Positions 9,041-17,623 are shown, counted from the first letter of the stretch. The stretch is DNA of 64,000 bases from Flagellatimonas centrodinii (GCF_016918765.2 NZ_CP092104.1:2666001-2730000), one strand, 5' to 3'. The notes: generated from the sequence alone by a model not told the origin. Made by a program: numbers and translations.

Positions 9041-10467
9041 CCGTCCAGCCCCTGCAGCCACCAGACATCGCCGCCCAGCGGATCGCCGCTGCGGTCCTGC
9101 CGCAACCAGCAGCGACGGCCGCGGGCATCGTCCAGCCAGTGATAGTCGCGGCGCTGCAAGGGGCCATCCCACCAGCCGCTGTCGATGCGTTCCACCGCGC
9201 CGGTGTGGCGCGGTGGCTGCGTCAGTCGTTGCGGCTGTGGCAGCCACCACAGCGGCCGTGGCACGGCGGCGGGTGGCGCCCCCTCATGGCCCGGTGCGGC
9301 CTGGCACTGTGCCTGTTCCGGCAGCAACTGGTTGACGCAGGCCGGCGTCCACACCCGGTGGCGGCCCAGCCGCGCCTGCAGCCGTTCCAGCGTGGCCGGC
9401 CAGTCCAGTGACACGGCGGCGGTGTCGAACAGGTCGGTCTGCTGCGCCGGCGGCGTGGTCCATTCCTCGGCGCGCAATTCCAGTGCCCGCACCGGTGCCG
9501 GCGGCGGCCGCTGCATCAGTTGTTCCCGTAGCGGGTCGAGCAGCCGCGGCAGGGCACGGCTGGCGCTGAGCAGATGGACGTCGTAGTCACAGGGCGCACC
9601 CCAGGCCAGGCTGAGTTGCAGCCGCAGGCGGATGAGCGCCTGGTCGCGCGCGGCGAGAAAAGCGATCAACGCCTGCAGACCCCGGCGCAGGGGGAACAAC
9701 AGGGCTTCGACGTGGGCGATCTCTTCCAGCAGGGTCAGCCGATGTTCGAAGCGTTCGGCCGGCGGCACCGGCTCGAAGGGGTCGGCGGCTTCGCCATAGA
9801 GGCGGTCGAGGTCGCGCAGCAGGTCGGCGCCGAAGCGCCGCCGCAGACTGTCGCGGGGCAGGGTGCGCAGCTCGGCCAGTCGCCGCAGGCCAACCCCGTG
9901 CACGGCCTGGTGACGCGCCGCCGGCCACGGCAAGGCGGCCAGTGGCAGCGGGTCCAGCCGGGCCGGCAGTGCAGCGGCGTCCAGGCAGGGCCGGTCATCC
10001 TCCATGCGGGCCAACAGCGCGGCGGCGGCACGGGTGGGGGCAATCCCGCTGCGCAGCTGCAGACCCTGCGGTTGCAGTGCCTGCAACAGCCGCTGGCGCA
10101 CCGCCTCCACGCCGCCGAACAGGCGGGCGCTGGCGCCAATTTCCACCCACAGCCACCAGCGCGGCGGCTGATGGCCGGCAGGGTCTTCAAAGCCGCCCAC
10201 GACCACCGGGCTGCCGACGCCATAGGCCACCTGTGCGCGCGCGGCCAGGGCACGGGCCTCGGCCGCCGGGTCGCGGGGTAGGGGGCGCGTCGCCGGTGCC
10301 CGCAGTTGCGCCATCGGATACGGCAGGCCGGCACGGATATCGCCGCCCTCAAGGCCGCTGATCGCCCACCGCTGGCTGCCATGGGCGGTCCATACCCAGT
10401 GCGTTTGCGGCGACAGGCCAAGTGCCTCGATGGCCAGTTGCGGGTTGTCCAGACAGAGCCACAGCAT
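9037..10467 (-). CDS. imuB: ImuB, Y-family polymerase-like accessory protein
   Basis: The 476-residue product resembles Y-family polymerases but belongs to the ImuB branch, which lacks the active-site acids and instead bridges the beta clamp, ImuA and DnaE2. The order of segments is typical: MLWLCLDNPQLAIEAL at the start, WLWVEIGASARLFGG near residue 105, and helix-hairpin-helix-like GVGLRRLAELRTLP. ATG at 10,467 has GAGG 8 bases upstream; an upstream GTG at 10,470 is less likely. It lies 10 bases after imuA. Confidence 0.93.
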   Translation of the reverse strand: MLWLCLDNPQLAIEALGLSPQTHWVWTAHGSQRWAISGLEGGDIRAGLPYPMAQLRAPATRPLPRDPAAEARALAARAQVAYGVGSPVVVGGFEDPAGHQPPRWWLWVEIGASARLFGGVEAVRQRLLQALQPQGLQLRSGIAPTRAAAALLARMEDDRPCLDAAALPARLDPLPLAALPWPAARHQAVHGVGLRRLAELRTLPRDSLRRRFGADLLRDLDRLYGEAADPFEPVPPAERFEHRLTLLEEIAHVEALLFPLRRGLQALIAFLAARDQALIRLRLQLSLAWGAPCDYDVHLLSASRALPRLLDPLREQLMQRPPPAPVRALELRAEEWTTPPAQQTDLFDTAAVSLDWPATLERLQARLGRHRVWTPACVNQLLPEQAQCQAAPGHEGAPPAAVPRPLWWLPQPQRLTQPPRHTGAVERIDSGWWDGPLQRRDYHWLDDARGRRCWLRQDRSGDPLGGDVWWLQGLDG

Positions 10468-10477
10468 CACGACGGCC

Positions 10478-11089
10478 TCAGAGCGGCAGCGTCAGCCCGG
10501 CCTGGGCGCGGCCGCCGCGCACCTTGAGTACGTCCACCTGCAGGCCGCTGCCCTGGCGCTGCACCCGCAGGCGCAGCGCGGCAGACGACTGCAGGTCGGC
10601 GCCGCGCCCCTGACGCATCCACAGCAGCGGTGCGCCCGCGGTTTCCGCCGCCAGCGACAGGCGCCGCACGTCGGTGTCATCCAGCCGGGCCTGCCACAGG
10701 CAAACAGTGCTCGCCCCCGCCTGCAGCAGCTGGCTGGCGGCATCGACCACGCCGTGACCTTCGGCATCCACCACCACCAGCCGCGACAGCACCACCCCGG
10801 CCTGTGCCCAGCCGGGGGCGTAAGGCGTGAGCGGCGGCGCCACCAGCGCCAGCGGCCGGCCGGCCTGGCTCAACCGTGCCAGCAGCGGCAGCACCAGTCG
10901 CAGTTCGCCACAGCCGGGGGCGGCATGCAGCACCTCGCTGAGCGCGCCCAGCGGCCAGCCACCGCCGGGCAGGCTGGCATCCAGCGCCGCAAAGCCGGTG
11001 GGCATGGCGGCTACCCGGTGGCGGGTCTGCCCGCGCCACACCTGCCCGGCATCGAGCAGGGCATGCAGTTCGGCCGGGACCGCGCTCAC
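10478..11089 (-). CDS. imuA: ImuA, RecA-like accessory protein for translesion synthesis
   Basis: This 203-residue protein has the ImuA pattern: a short N-terminal helix, MPTGFAALDASLPGGGWPLGAL, then a RecA-fold core (LVLPLLARL, LVVVDAEG, LLWMRQG). The loop that would be Walker A, HAAPGCGEL, is degenerate, as usual in ImuA. Its GTG start overlaps the lexA stop by 4 bases. It acts with ImuB and DnaE2 in SOS mutagenesis. Confidence 0.9.
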   Translation of the reverse strand: MSAVPAELHALLDAGQVWRGQTRHRVAAMPTGFAALDASLPGGGWPLGALSEVLHAAPGCGELRLVLPLLARLSQAGRPLALVAPPLTPYAPGWAQAGVVLSRLVVVDAEGHGVVDAASQLLQAGASTVCLWQARLDDTDVRRLSLAAETAGAPLLWMRQGRGADLQSSAALRLRVQRQGSGLQVDVLKVRGGRAQAGLTLPL

Positions 11090-11712
11090 AGGTTGCGGGC
11101 CATGTCCCCGCTGCGGATCAGGCCGACGGCGCGGCCTTCGATCACCAGTTCCTGCCGCGACAGGTTGACCCGGATCGGCGCATACGCCGGGTTGGCCGGC
11201 AGCAGTTCGGCAAACTCGTCACGCAGCCGCAGGCGTTTCACGGTGATCTCGTCATCCACCCGCGCCACCACGATCTGCCCGCTGTCCGCCACCGGCGTGC
11301 GATGCACCGCCAGCAGGTCACCGTCGAAAATGCCGGCGTCACGCATGGAGTCGCCATGTACCCGCAGCAGGAAGTGGGCACGCGGCGAGAAGAAGCGCGG
11401 CTCGATGGGAATCCACCGCTCGATGCCCGCATCCGACATGATCGGTTGCCCCGCCGCCACCCGGCCGACGATGGCCAGCCCCGCCTCGGCCGGCGGCTCA
11501 TCGGCCAGCAGGCGGATGCCGCGCGCTGCATTGGGCAGCAATTCGATCGCCCCCTTACGCGCCAGCGCCTTGAGATGGTCGTCCGCCGCCGTCGGCGAGC
11601 GAAAGCCGAAGCGCCGCATGATGTCCGCCCGTGTCGGCGGCGCCCCGCGGTCGCGCAGGGTTTCACGGATGAAATCGAGGATGTCGCGCTGGCGGTCGGT
11701 GAGGGGGACCAT
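11086..11712 (-). CDS. lexA: LexA-type SOS repressor of the imu operon
   Basis: The 208-residue protein has the LexA winged-helix domain (LTDRQRDILDFIRETL) and the self-cleaving S24 domain. The scissile bond is A87-G88 in VAAGQP, with S122 in GDSMRDAG and K159 in ITVKR as the dyad. RecA filaments on ssDNA stimulate autocleavage and derepress the operon. It is first of four overlapping genes. Two LexA-like boxes upstream indicate autoregulation. A genome may carry another lexA copy; this one belongs to the imu cassette. Confidence 0.95.
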   Translation of the reverse strand: MVPLTDRQRDILDFIRETLRDRGAPPTRADIMRRFGFRSPTAADDHLKALARKGAIELLPNAARGIRLLADEPPAEAGLAIVGRVAAGQPIMSDAGIERWIPIEPRFFSPRAHFLLRVHGDSMRDAGIFDGDLLAVHRTPVADSGQIVVARVDDEITVKRLRLRDEFAELLPANPAYAPIRVNLSRQELVIEGRAVGLIRSGDMARNL

Positions 11713-11728
11713 GGGGCACTCCAGAAGA

Positions 11729-11744
11729 CTGGTTGTGCATACAG
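11729..11744. promoter_or_regulatory. Proximal LexA box (one mismatch)
   Basis: CTGGTTGTGCATACAG fits CTGT-N8-ACAG with one change in the left half. It lies 17 bases upstream of the lexA start. Confidence 0.6.
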
Positions 11745-11762
11745 TGCGCCGGCGTCAGGGAA

Positions 11763-11778
11763 CTGTCAATTCATACAG
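11763..11778. promoter_or_regulatory. Distal LexA box (perfect half sites)
   Basis: CTGTCAATTCATACAG matches the gammaproteobacterial LexA box CTGT-N8-ACAG exactly, 51 bases upstream of lexA. With the proximal box it should bring the whole lexA-imuA-imuB-dnaE2 operon under SOS control. Confidence 0.85.
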
Positions 11779-12089
11779 GACGACTACGTTGACTTTGCTC
11801 GAACAGTACTGCGGTGAGGGGCATAAGTCCTGCATGCAGGTGCTCACAGTAGTCCGTAGGGGTGGGGGCTTCGCGCAGCAGAATGCACACCACCTGCTTC
11901 TCAAGTGAAACGACTCTTCCCAATGGCTCCTCGCTCGTCTGCCGCAGCCATCGTCTCAGGTTTCAACTGGTCCGAAAATCAAGGGGCAGGTCATCGCAGC
12001 GGAAACAGGCGCGGTGAATAATTGTCATATTTATCATATAGTTACAGTTAAAGTGAAGCCCATAAGTGAGCGACAATGTAACAAAATCG
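11779..12089. other. Intergenic stretch, no gene recognised
   Basis: I see no convincing coding frame. Base composition falls sharply after about 12,005, marking the edge of an AT-rich foreign stretch. Positions 11,957-11,991 resemble 17,989-18,024 with several mismatches. Confidence 0.5.
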
Positions 12090-12093
12090 TTAA

Positions 12094-13325
12094 GGAAACA
12101 CTGATCAAGTGTCTGAATTTTGCGCCGCTGCGCACTTGGGAGCCAAGAGTCGGCTGACTTTGCGGTTTTCAGCAGGCTTGGCATGAGAATCGCTCGGTTC
12201 TTCCCGATATTCGGGCTCTTTCGCATATTTGCCCACTGATTCTGCTTACTGCAGACGCAATTCATCTGCTGGGCTCGGGGATTCGTCGGGCGGCAATCAG
12301 CAGATTGGCCAGCCCGAACAGGCTGTAAAGCTGGGCGGTGTTCTTGAACAAGCCCCGATAGCGAGCCTTCCGATGCCTGAACAGGTTCTTGATGATGTGA
12401 AATGGGTGCTCGACCTTGGCACGCAGGCTGGATTTCAGTTGTTCGGTTTGCTGAAGCAGCCGTCCGCCTTCGGTGTCAGGGAGTTTGCGTCGCTTGCCCG
12501 GTCGCATCGCGATCTGCCAGGCGACGGTGTGTTCGGGGTTGCACTCTTCCCGCTTCTCCACACCCTGATAGCCCGCATCACCATGGGCGTGTCGCTCTTC
12601 GCCATGCAGCAGGGCATGGGCTTGGGTGATGTCAGCCACGTTACCCGCCGTGCCAATGAGGCTGTGCACCAGTCCCGAGGCGGCATCTACGCCGATATGG
12701 GCCTTCATGCCGAAGTGCCACTGGTTGCCCTTCTTCGATTGATGCATCTCAGGATCTCGCTCGCCTGCTTTGTTCTTTGTCGAAGGCGAAGCAGCAATCA
12801 GGGTGGCATCGACAATGGTGCCTTCCCGCATCAGCAGTCCCTGTTCGGCCAGGTGTCCCTTGATGGTCTCGAAGATCAGCTTCGTCAGCCCGTGGGTTTC
12901 CAATAGCCGCCGGAACTTCAGCACCGTGGTGGCATCCGGGGACGACTCCCGTCCCAGATCAATGCCGACAAACCGGCGAATTGCGCCAGAGTCGTAAATC
13001 GCATCCTCGATCCCCTCGTCGGAGAAACCAAGACATTGCTGGGCAACGTACATCCGCAGCATGCGTTCACAGCCTAGGGGAGGTCGACCATTGCCCGCCT
13101 TCGGGTAGAAGGGATCGATGACCGCAAGCAGTGCAGGCCAGGGCGTTGCGGCATCAATCTTCGATAAAAACCGATCCTGCCGCGTCTGACGTGGCTTGGC
13201 GGCATATTCGGCATCAGCAAAGCTGCGCTGCTTCATCACCCTCATCCCCGTGGAATTCGTCAGCAATATTTTCTCATGTCCAGTCAATCGCAAAAAGCGT
13301 TTGAGGGGACTTGATCAGTGTTTCC
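12094..13325 (-). mobile_element. IS5-family insertion sequence, copy 1
   Basis: The 1,232-bp element ends in 17-bp perfect inverted repeats GGAAACACTGATCAAGT. It is flanked by a 4-bp target duplication TTAA (12,090-12,093 and 13,326-13,329), fitting the YTAR target of IS5 elements. It encodes one transposase on the minus strand. It differs from copies 2 and 3 at a handful of bases, all in the first ~170 bp beyond the transposase stop. Confidence 0.97.
12262..13236 (-). CDS. IS5-family DDE transposase, copy 1
   Basis: The 324-residue protein starts MKQRSFADAEYAAK. An N-terminal DUF772-type domain (LGCERMLRMYVAQQ, GAIRRFVGIDLG) is followed by the DDE catalytic core: D in GTIVDATLI, D in HGDAGY and E in KVEHPFHIIK. 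I chose the ATG at 13,236, which follows GAGGGTG; in-frame alternatives exist at ATG 13,245 and TTG 13,293. It cuts and joins the 17-bp ends of the element. The protein is identical in all three copies. Confidence 0.93.
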   Translation of the reverse strand: MKQRSFADAEYAAKPRQTRQDRFLSKIDAATPWPALLAVIDPFYPKAGNGRPPLGCERMLRMYVAQQCLGFSDEGIEDAIYDSGAIRRFVGIDLGRESSPDATTVLKFRRLLETHGLTKLIFETIKGHLAEQGLLMREGTIVDATLIAASPSTKNKAGERDPEMHQSKKGNQWHFGMKAHIGVDAASGLVHSLIGTAGNVADITQAHALLHGEERHAHGDAGYQGVEKREECNPEHTVAWQIAMRPGKRRKLPDTEGGRLLQQTEQLKSSLRAKVEHPFHIIKNLFRHRKARYRGLFKNTAQLYSLFGLANLLIAARRIPEPSR

Positions 13326-13464
13326 TTAATAGATAAATTCGTCATTGAATGGGAAAACTATTTTCCGGTGCGTTTGACGGGCTAAATTTTTATGAAGATA
13401 CTCGGAAAACTTATTACGGAGCACATGAAAATGGAAGAATACATTAGAAGTAATAACGGCCTAA

Positions 13465-14696
13465 GGAAACACTGATCAAGTGTCTGAATTTTGCGCCGCT
13501 CCGCACTTGGGCGCCAAGAGTCGGCTGACTTTGCGGTTTTCAGCACGTTTGGCATGAGAATCGCTCAGTTCTTCCCGATATTCGGGCTCTTTCGCATATT
13601 TGCCCACTGATTCTGCTTGCTGCAGACGCAATTCATCTGCTGGGCTCGGGGATTCGTCGGGCGGCAATCAGCAGATTGGCCAGCCCGAACAGGCTGTAAA
13701 GCTGGGCGGTGTTCTTGAACAAGCCCCGATAGCGAGCCTTCCGATGCCTGAACAGGTTCTTGATGATGTGAAATGGGTGCTCGACCTTGGCACGCAGGCT
13801 GGATTTCAGTTGTTCGGTTTGCTGAAGCAGCCGTCCGCCTTCGGTGTCAGGGAGTTTGCGTCGCTTGCCCGGTCGCATCGCGATCTGCCAGGCGACGGTG
13901 TGTTCGGGGTTGCACTCTTCCCGCTTCTCCACACCCTGATAGCCCGCATCACCATGGGCGTGTCGCTCTTCGCCATGCAGCAGGGCATGGGCTTGGGTGA
14001 TGTCAGCCACGTTACCCGCCGTGCCAATGAGGCTGTGCACCAGTCCCGAGGCGGCATCTACGCCGATATGGGCCTTCATGCCGAAGTGCCACTGGTTGCC
14101 CTTCTTCGATTGATGCATCTCAGGATCTCGCTCGCCTGCTTTGTTCTTTGTCGAAGGCGAAGCAGCAATCAGGGTGGCATCGACAATGGTGCCTTCCCGC
14201 ATCAGCAGTCCCTGTTCGGCCAGGTGTCCCTTGATGGTCTCGAAGATCAGCTTCGTCAGCCCGTGGGTTTCCAATAGCCGCCGGAACTTCAGCACCGTGG
14301 TGGCATCCGGGGACGACTCCCGTCCCAGATCAATGCCGACAAACCGGCGAATTGCGCCAGAGTCGTAAATCGCATCCTCGATCCCCTCGTCGGAGAAACC
14401 AAGACATTGCTGGGCAACGTACATCCGCAGCATGCGTTCACAGCCTAGGGGAGGTCGACCATTGCCCGCCTTCGGGTAGAAGGGATCGATGACCGCAAGC
14501 AGTGCAGGCCAGGGCGTTGCGGCATCAATCTTCGATAAAAACCGATCCTGCCGCGTCTGACGTGGCTTGGCGGCATATTCGGCATCAGCAAAGCTGCGCT
14601 GCTTCATCACCCTCATCCCCGTGGAATTCGTCAGCAATATTTTCTCATGTCCAGTCAATCGCAAAAAGCGTTTGAGGGGACTTGATCAGTGTTTCC
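13465..14696 (-). mobile_element. IS5-family insertion sequence, copy 2
   Basis: 1,232 bp with the same ends as copy 1 and a CTAA target duplication (13,461-13,464 and 14,697-14,700). By eye it matches copy 3. It interrupts an exported-protein gene and lies only 139 bp from copy 1 in the same orientation. Confidence 0.97.
13633..14607 (-). CDS. IS5-family DDE transposase, copy 2
   Basis: The 324-residue product is identical to that of copy 1 and appears intact, with all three catalytic acids. Confidence 0.93.
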   Translation of the reverse strand: MKQRSFADAEYAAKPRQTRQDRFLSKIDAATPWPALLAVIDPFYPKAGNGRPPLGCERMLRMYVAQQCLGFSDEGIEDAIYDSGAIRRFVGIDLGRESSPDATTVLKFRRLLETHGLTKLIFETIKGHLAEQGLLMREGTIVDATLIAASPSTKNKAGERDPEMHQSKKGNQWHFGMKAHIGVDAASGLVHSLIGTAGNVADITQAHALLHGEERHAHGDAGYQGVEKREECNPEHTVAWQIAMRPGKRRKLPDTEGGRLLQQTEQLKSSLRAKVEHPFHIIKNLFRHRKARYRGLFKNTAQLYSLFGLANLLIAARRIPEPSR

Positions 14697-15221
14697 CTAA
14701 AAATAAAGGCTTTGCTTATAATTTCTTCGTTACTATTTATGAATGCTGCTGGAGCCCAAGCCCAAAGCGGGCAGGAAGCAAGCAAGGTTATAAATTATGG
14801 CGACTCAGATCACACTCAAAAAGCATCTCCATCTCAGGCGTCAATGGTAAAGATAACATTAGATTTGGTTGGAAGCTTTTTAAATAGAACCTCGGCAACG
14901 GTTTTCGCGCCGCATGGCTTAAATATATTAGAGGGAGAATTCTTTTTCGAGAAAGGGGTGAAGACTGAAAACGGCCTTTGTAAGTTTTCTGAAAGTTATC
15001 CCATTTCACATGAAGAGCTCGCTAAGGTGAATGACGGATACGTTATTTCTACTGTCCAGATAGCTGTAGATCATGAAAAGTGTGAATCTATTATAGAGCG
15101 TGGATTTATAAGGCCAGAAGAAAGAAGGGCAGTAGGAGTACCTGAAGAGACAAGCGGAAATTTAAATAAAAATAGACTTCTGAATGGGGTTGGAAAAATG
15201 TTATCAGGAGGCAATTCATGA

Positions 15222-15288
15222 ATAATTGGGGACAGACCACGATTAATGGCGAAAGTCTCGATAAATCGTGGTCTGTCTCCTATTGTTT
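15222..15288. repeat. Hairpin repeat element, copy A
   Basis: An imperfect inverted repeat runs from AATTGGGGACAGACCACGA to TCGTGGTCTGTCTCC. It is related to copies at 16,164 and 17,816 and starts directly after the stop codon of the split exported-protein gene. The form resembles REP or MITE elements moved by TnpA-REP (RAYT) transposases, but no such transposase is in the window. Confidence 0.8.
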
Positions 15289-15313
15289 ATTGTTTACCGC
15301 GAAACAGCGCTCG

Positions 15314-15562
15314 TCATGAAACACTTGACGGCTCCCGATACTCGCAGATCTCGCGGTCCTTGTTCCACCGCCCTCCATCATCAAGGCACGCATCGACCGA
15401 GAAATAGTCACCTATAACGAGGGCAAACACGATCATTCCGGCTACGCCAAGTAATGCCACGGCAACGCCCAATTGGTGACGAGCGACCGAGGTTCTGAAA
15501 CGCCGGCTGACACCCAGCGCTACCAAGAACAGCAGGGCGAGACTGGCGGCAATAAGCAGCAT
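15314..15562 (-). CDS. Small membrane protein downstream of the RHS remnant
   Basis: The 82-residue product has two predicted membrane helices (LLIAASLALLFLVALGV and a second near 33-52) and ends in a cysteine pair motif, CLDDGGRWNKDREICEY. It starts 11 bases after the RHS remnant stop, on the same strand. Small proteins with CLDxGGxW motifs commonly follow RHS genes in xanthomonads and are suspected immunity or accessory proteins; that is inference here. Confidence 0.7.
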   Translation of the reverse strand: MLLIAASLALLFLVALGVSRRFRTSVARHQLGVAVALLGVAGMIVFALVIGDYFSVDACLDDGGRWNKDREICEYREPSSVS

Positions 15563-15573
15563 TGGTACGTCCC

Positions 15574-16143
15574 TCAGTAGTTGGGCGGAAGTCCGTTCGG
15601 TCGGAACGGACTACAGATCTGTTTGCAACTCGATCCGCCGGGGTTGTTGCCTCCGCCTTGACGGCCATGATTGTTCGCCTGCCGGTCAGCGTTACATTCC
15701 TGTGGTGAATCACCCTTGATGTGCTCATCCGTCAGTTCGCGAAGCTCGCTCAGGAGGCTGGATTCAAACGCGCCGCCAGGGCTCGACTCGCCGCCTCGCA
15801 GTTGGCCTTGCAGTGGAAATATCTGTCGCCGCCGATCGTGTTTGCTCGGCGCATGTCGAAATAGTTCCGCGAGAAGTCGATATTCGCCCCGATCGCATCC
15901 GGGATGAACTCGATGATGTCCTCGCCAGGATACAAGCCAGTTGGATCGGTGAAGCTGACCGGGTTATTCAGGGCATATGCATACGTATTGATCCCTGCCG
16001 CCAGCCCAATCGGATCCGACTCCAGATATCGCCCAAGGGCTGGGTCGTAGTAGCGCGGGTGGTTATAGAACAGCCCGGTTTCATCGTCGTAGTACTGCCC
16101 CGGATACCGGAGGTTGTACACGAACTTGAATAGCTGCCCGCTG
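15574..16143 (-). pseudogene. RHS-repeat protein, C-terminal remnant with a frameshift
   Basis: The frame entering from 16,143 encodes the hallmark RHS core: [37 protein letters not shown] in two adjacent parts, then [19 protein letters not shown]. It hits a stop at 15,750. From about 15,785 a different frame continues with [13 protein letters not shown] and ends at 15,574, so one frameshift has occurred. The N-terminal part is lost at hairpin repeat B. Full RHS proteins form a shell around a C-terminal toxin. Confidence 0.88.
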
Positions 16144-16230
16144 GAATAATTGGGGTCAGACCAAATAATTGGGGTCAGACCACGAAAAATTTCGGCAATC
16201 TCGATAAATCGTGGTCTGTCCCCTATTGTT
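16144..16230. repeat. Hairpin repeat element, copy B, with a partial tandem unit
   Basis: A 20-bp partial unit (16,144-16,163) precedes the full unit at 16,164-16,230, which runs from AATAATTGGGGTCAGACC to GTGGTCTGTCCCC. The element sits exactly between two truncated genes, the RHS remnant and the ABC-F fragment. Confidence 0.85.
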
Positions 16231-16461
16231 CTAAACCACCTCGACCTGGAAATGCGCCAGGCCCTGGAAATGGCCCTCAACGATTATCCCGGCGCGGTGC
16301 TGCTGGTCAGCCACGACCGCCACCTGGTCCAGAACGTTTGCGACACCCTCTGGCGCGTCTCCGATGGCACCTGCACGATGTTCGACGGCGATCTGGACGA
16401 CTACGCCGTCTGGTTGCGTGAGACGCGGCGCAAGGCGCAGCGAAACTTCCGAAGCGCCTGA
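16231..16461 (+). pseudogene. ABC-F ATPase (YheS-like), C-terminal fragment
   Basis: The fragment starts inside the Walker B region at [15 protein letters not shown] (normally [12 protein letters not shown]), continues with LLVSHDRHLVQNV and ends with FDGDLDDYAVWLRETRRKAQ. That is the second ATPase domain of a YheS/Uup-type ribosome-associated ABC-F protein. Over 80% of the gene is missing, cut off at hairpin repeat B. No start codon is native. Confidence 0.88.
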
Positions 16462-16585
16462 TGTCGGGGTGTCGTGCGCCTGCCGGGCCCGTTCCAGGGC
16501 TTTAGCGGGCACCTGAGCGGCATTGCATTTCGGCGGCAGCAGCGTAGGGTTTCGCTTCTGTCATGTGTTGTCGGTTCGTCATGCT

Positions 16586-16903
16586 ATGAACACCATCGCC
16601 CCAACCCCTGAGCCACCCTATTACGCGGTCATCTTCACCTCCCTGCGGACCTCCGACGATCAGGGGTATGCCGATATGGCGGCGAGAATGGTGACTCTGG
16701 CCGCCCAACAGCAGGGCTTTTTGGGCGTCGAATCGGTACGGGAAGGCTTGGGCATCACCGTCTCCTATTGGGATAGCCTGGCTGCCATTCGCGCCTGGAA
16801 GCGGCAATCAGAACATCTACAGGCGCAGCGGCTTGGTCGTCGGAGTTGGTACGCAGACTTCAAGGTGCGTATCGCCAGGGTTGAGCGTGACTATGGCTTG
16901 TGA
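16586..16903 (+). CDS. Antibiotic biosynthesis monooxygenase (ABM) domain protein
   Basis: The 105-residue protein has the ABM dimeric alpha/beta-barrel pattern: YYAVIFTSL, MAARMVTLAAQQQGFLGVES, GITVSYWDSLAAIRAWK and WYADFKVRIARVER. The family includes small monooxygenases and haem-degrading enzymes. The substrate is not evident. It is single-domain and complete, 33 bases before a methyltransferase gene on the same strand. Confidence 0.85.
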   Translation: MNTIAPTPEPPYYAVIFTSLRTSDDQGYADMAARMVTLAAQQQGFLGVESVREGLGITVSYWDSLAAIRAWKRQSEHLQAQRLGRRSWYADFKVRIARVERDYGL

Positions 16904-16936
16904 AACGGCCACAACAAGCCTGCGCAAAGTGCTGCG

Positions 16937-17623
16937 ATGAAGTTAAGCAGTGTGGTGCCTTGGGGGCGTTCGTTTGCCGAATATCAGGCGATGTTTTCGC
17001 TGTCTGCAGACGACCTTCAGGGGCGGATTCTGGGGTGCGGTGACGGACCCGCCAGTTTCAACGCCGAGGCCACGCGCCTGGGTCACGAGGTGGTGTCCTG
17101 TGATCCGATCTACCAGTTCGGCACGGAAGCCATCCGCAGCCGTATCGATGCGGTCTACCCCGAAATCATGACGCAGATGCGTGAGCGGGCAGACCAGTAC
17201 CTCTGGGATGTCATGGGGAGCGTCGAGCGCCTGGGCGAGACCCGGATGCAGTCGATGTCGCTGTTTCTGGAGGACTTTGACGCGGGCCTTGGTGCGGGTC
17301 GTTACGTGCCTGCTTCCTTGCCGTCGCTGCCGTTCGCAGACGCCTCCTTTGCCCTCGCGTTGTGCTCGCACTACCTGTTTCTCTACAGCGAGCATGTGGA
17401 CTGCACCACGCACCTGGCGTCCATGCGCGAGTTGTGTCGAGTGGCCCAAGTGGTGCGGGTTTTTCCCGTGGTGGCTCTGAATGGGGCAGTGTCGCCGCAT
17501 TTGGCAGCGGTGATGACAGCCTTGCGCGCGGAAGGGCTGTCCGCCGAGTTGCAGCCAGTGGCATACCGCTTTCAGCGTGGTGCAGATCAGATGCTGGTGG
17601 TGCGGGCCCAGGGGTGCCGATGA
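16937..17623 (+). CDS. Class I SAM-dependent methyltransferase-like protein
   Basis: The 228-residue protein starts its Rossmann fold with RILGCGDGPASFNAEA, a typical SAM-binding glycine motif, then VVSCDPIYQFG as the acidic loop and LPFADASFALALCSHYLFLY as motif IV. The substrate is unknown. Its stop overlaps the ATG of the following DUF3565 gene, so the two are translationally coupled. Confidence 0.8.
   Translation: MKLSSVVPWGRSFAEYQAMFSLSADDLQGRILGCGDGPASFNAEATRLGHEVVSCDPIYQFGTEAIRSRIDAVYPEIMTQMRERADQYLWDVMGSVERLGETRMQSMSLFLEDFDAGLGAGRYVPASLPSLPFADASFALALCSHYLFLYSEHVDCTTHLASMRELCRVAQVVRVFPVVALNGAVSPHLAAVMTALRAEGLSAELQPVAYRFQRGADQMLVVRAQGCR

Larger units (their letters stand above)
13392..15221 (+). 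pseudogene. Small exported protein gene split by IS5 copy 2
   Basis: The 5' piece runs 13,392-13,464 (possible ATGs at 13,392, 13,425 and 13,431). The 3' piece runs 14,697-15,221 and encodes a signal peptide core (KALLIISSLLFMNAAGAQAQ) and about 150 further residues with no family I recognise. Removing the IS and one CTAA restores a single open frame of up to 197 codons. It is AT-rich, unlike its neighbours, so probably acquired. A TTG inside the IS end (14,682) might still allow translation of the 3' piece. The product would be periplasmic or secreted. Confidence 0.75.

Noticed and set aside
10430-11908. 492-codon rightward open frame
   Set aside because: It lies antisense to imuB, imuA and lexA, is rich in Arg/Pro/Gln and matches no family; it is a by-product of GC-rich codon use.
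13476-13667. 63-codon gene downstream of and overlapping the IS5 transposase
   Set aside because: Present in copies 2 and 3 but stopped in copy 1, with no start signal or family; treated as non-coding tail.
15750-16280. Single complete 176-codon RHS protein
   Set aside because: Its first codons come from the hairpin element and its end from a frameshift; the true RHS stop is at 15,574 in another frame.
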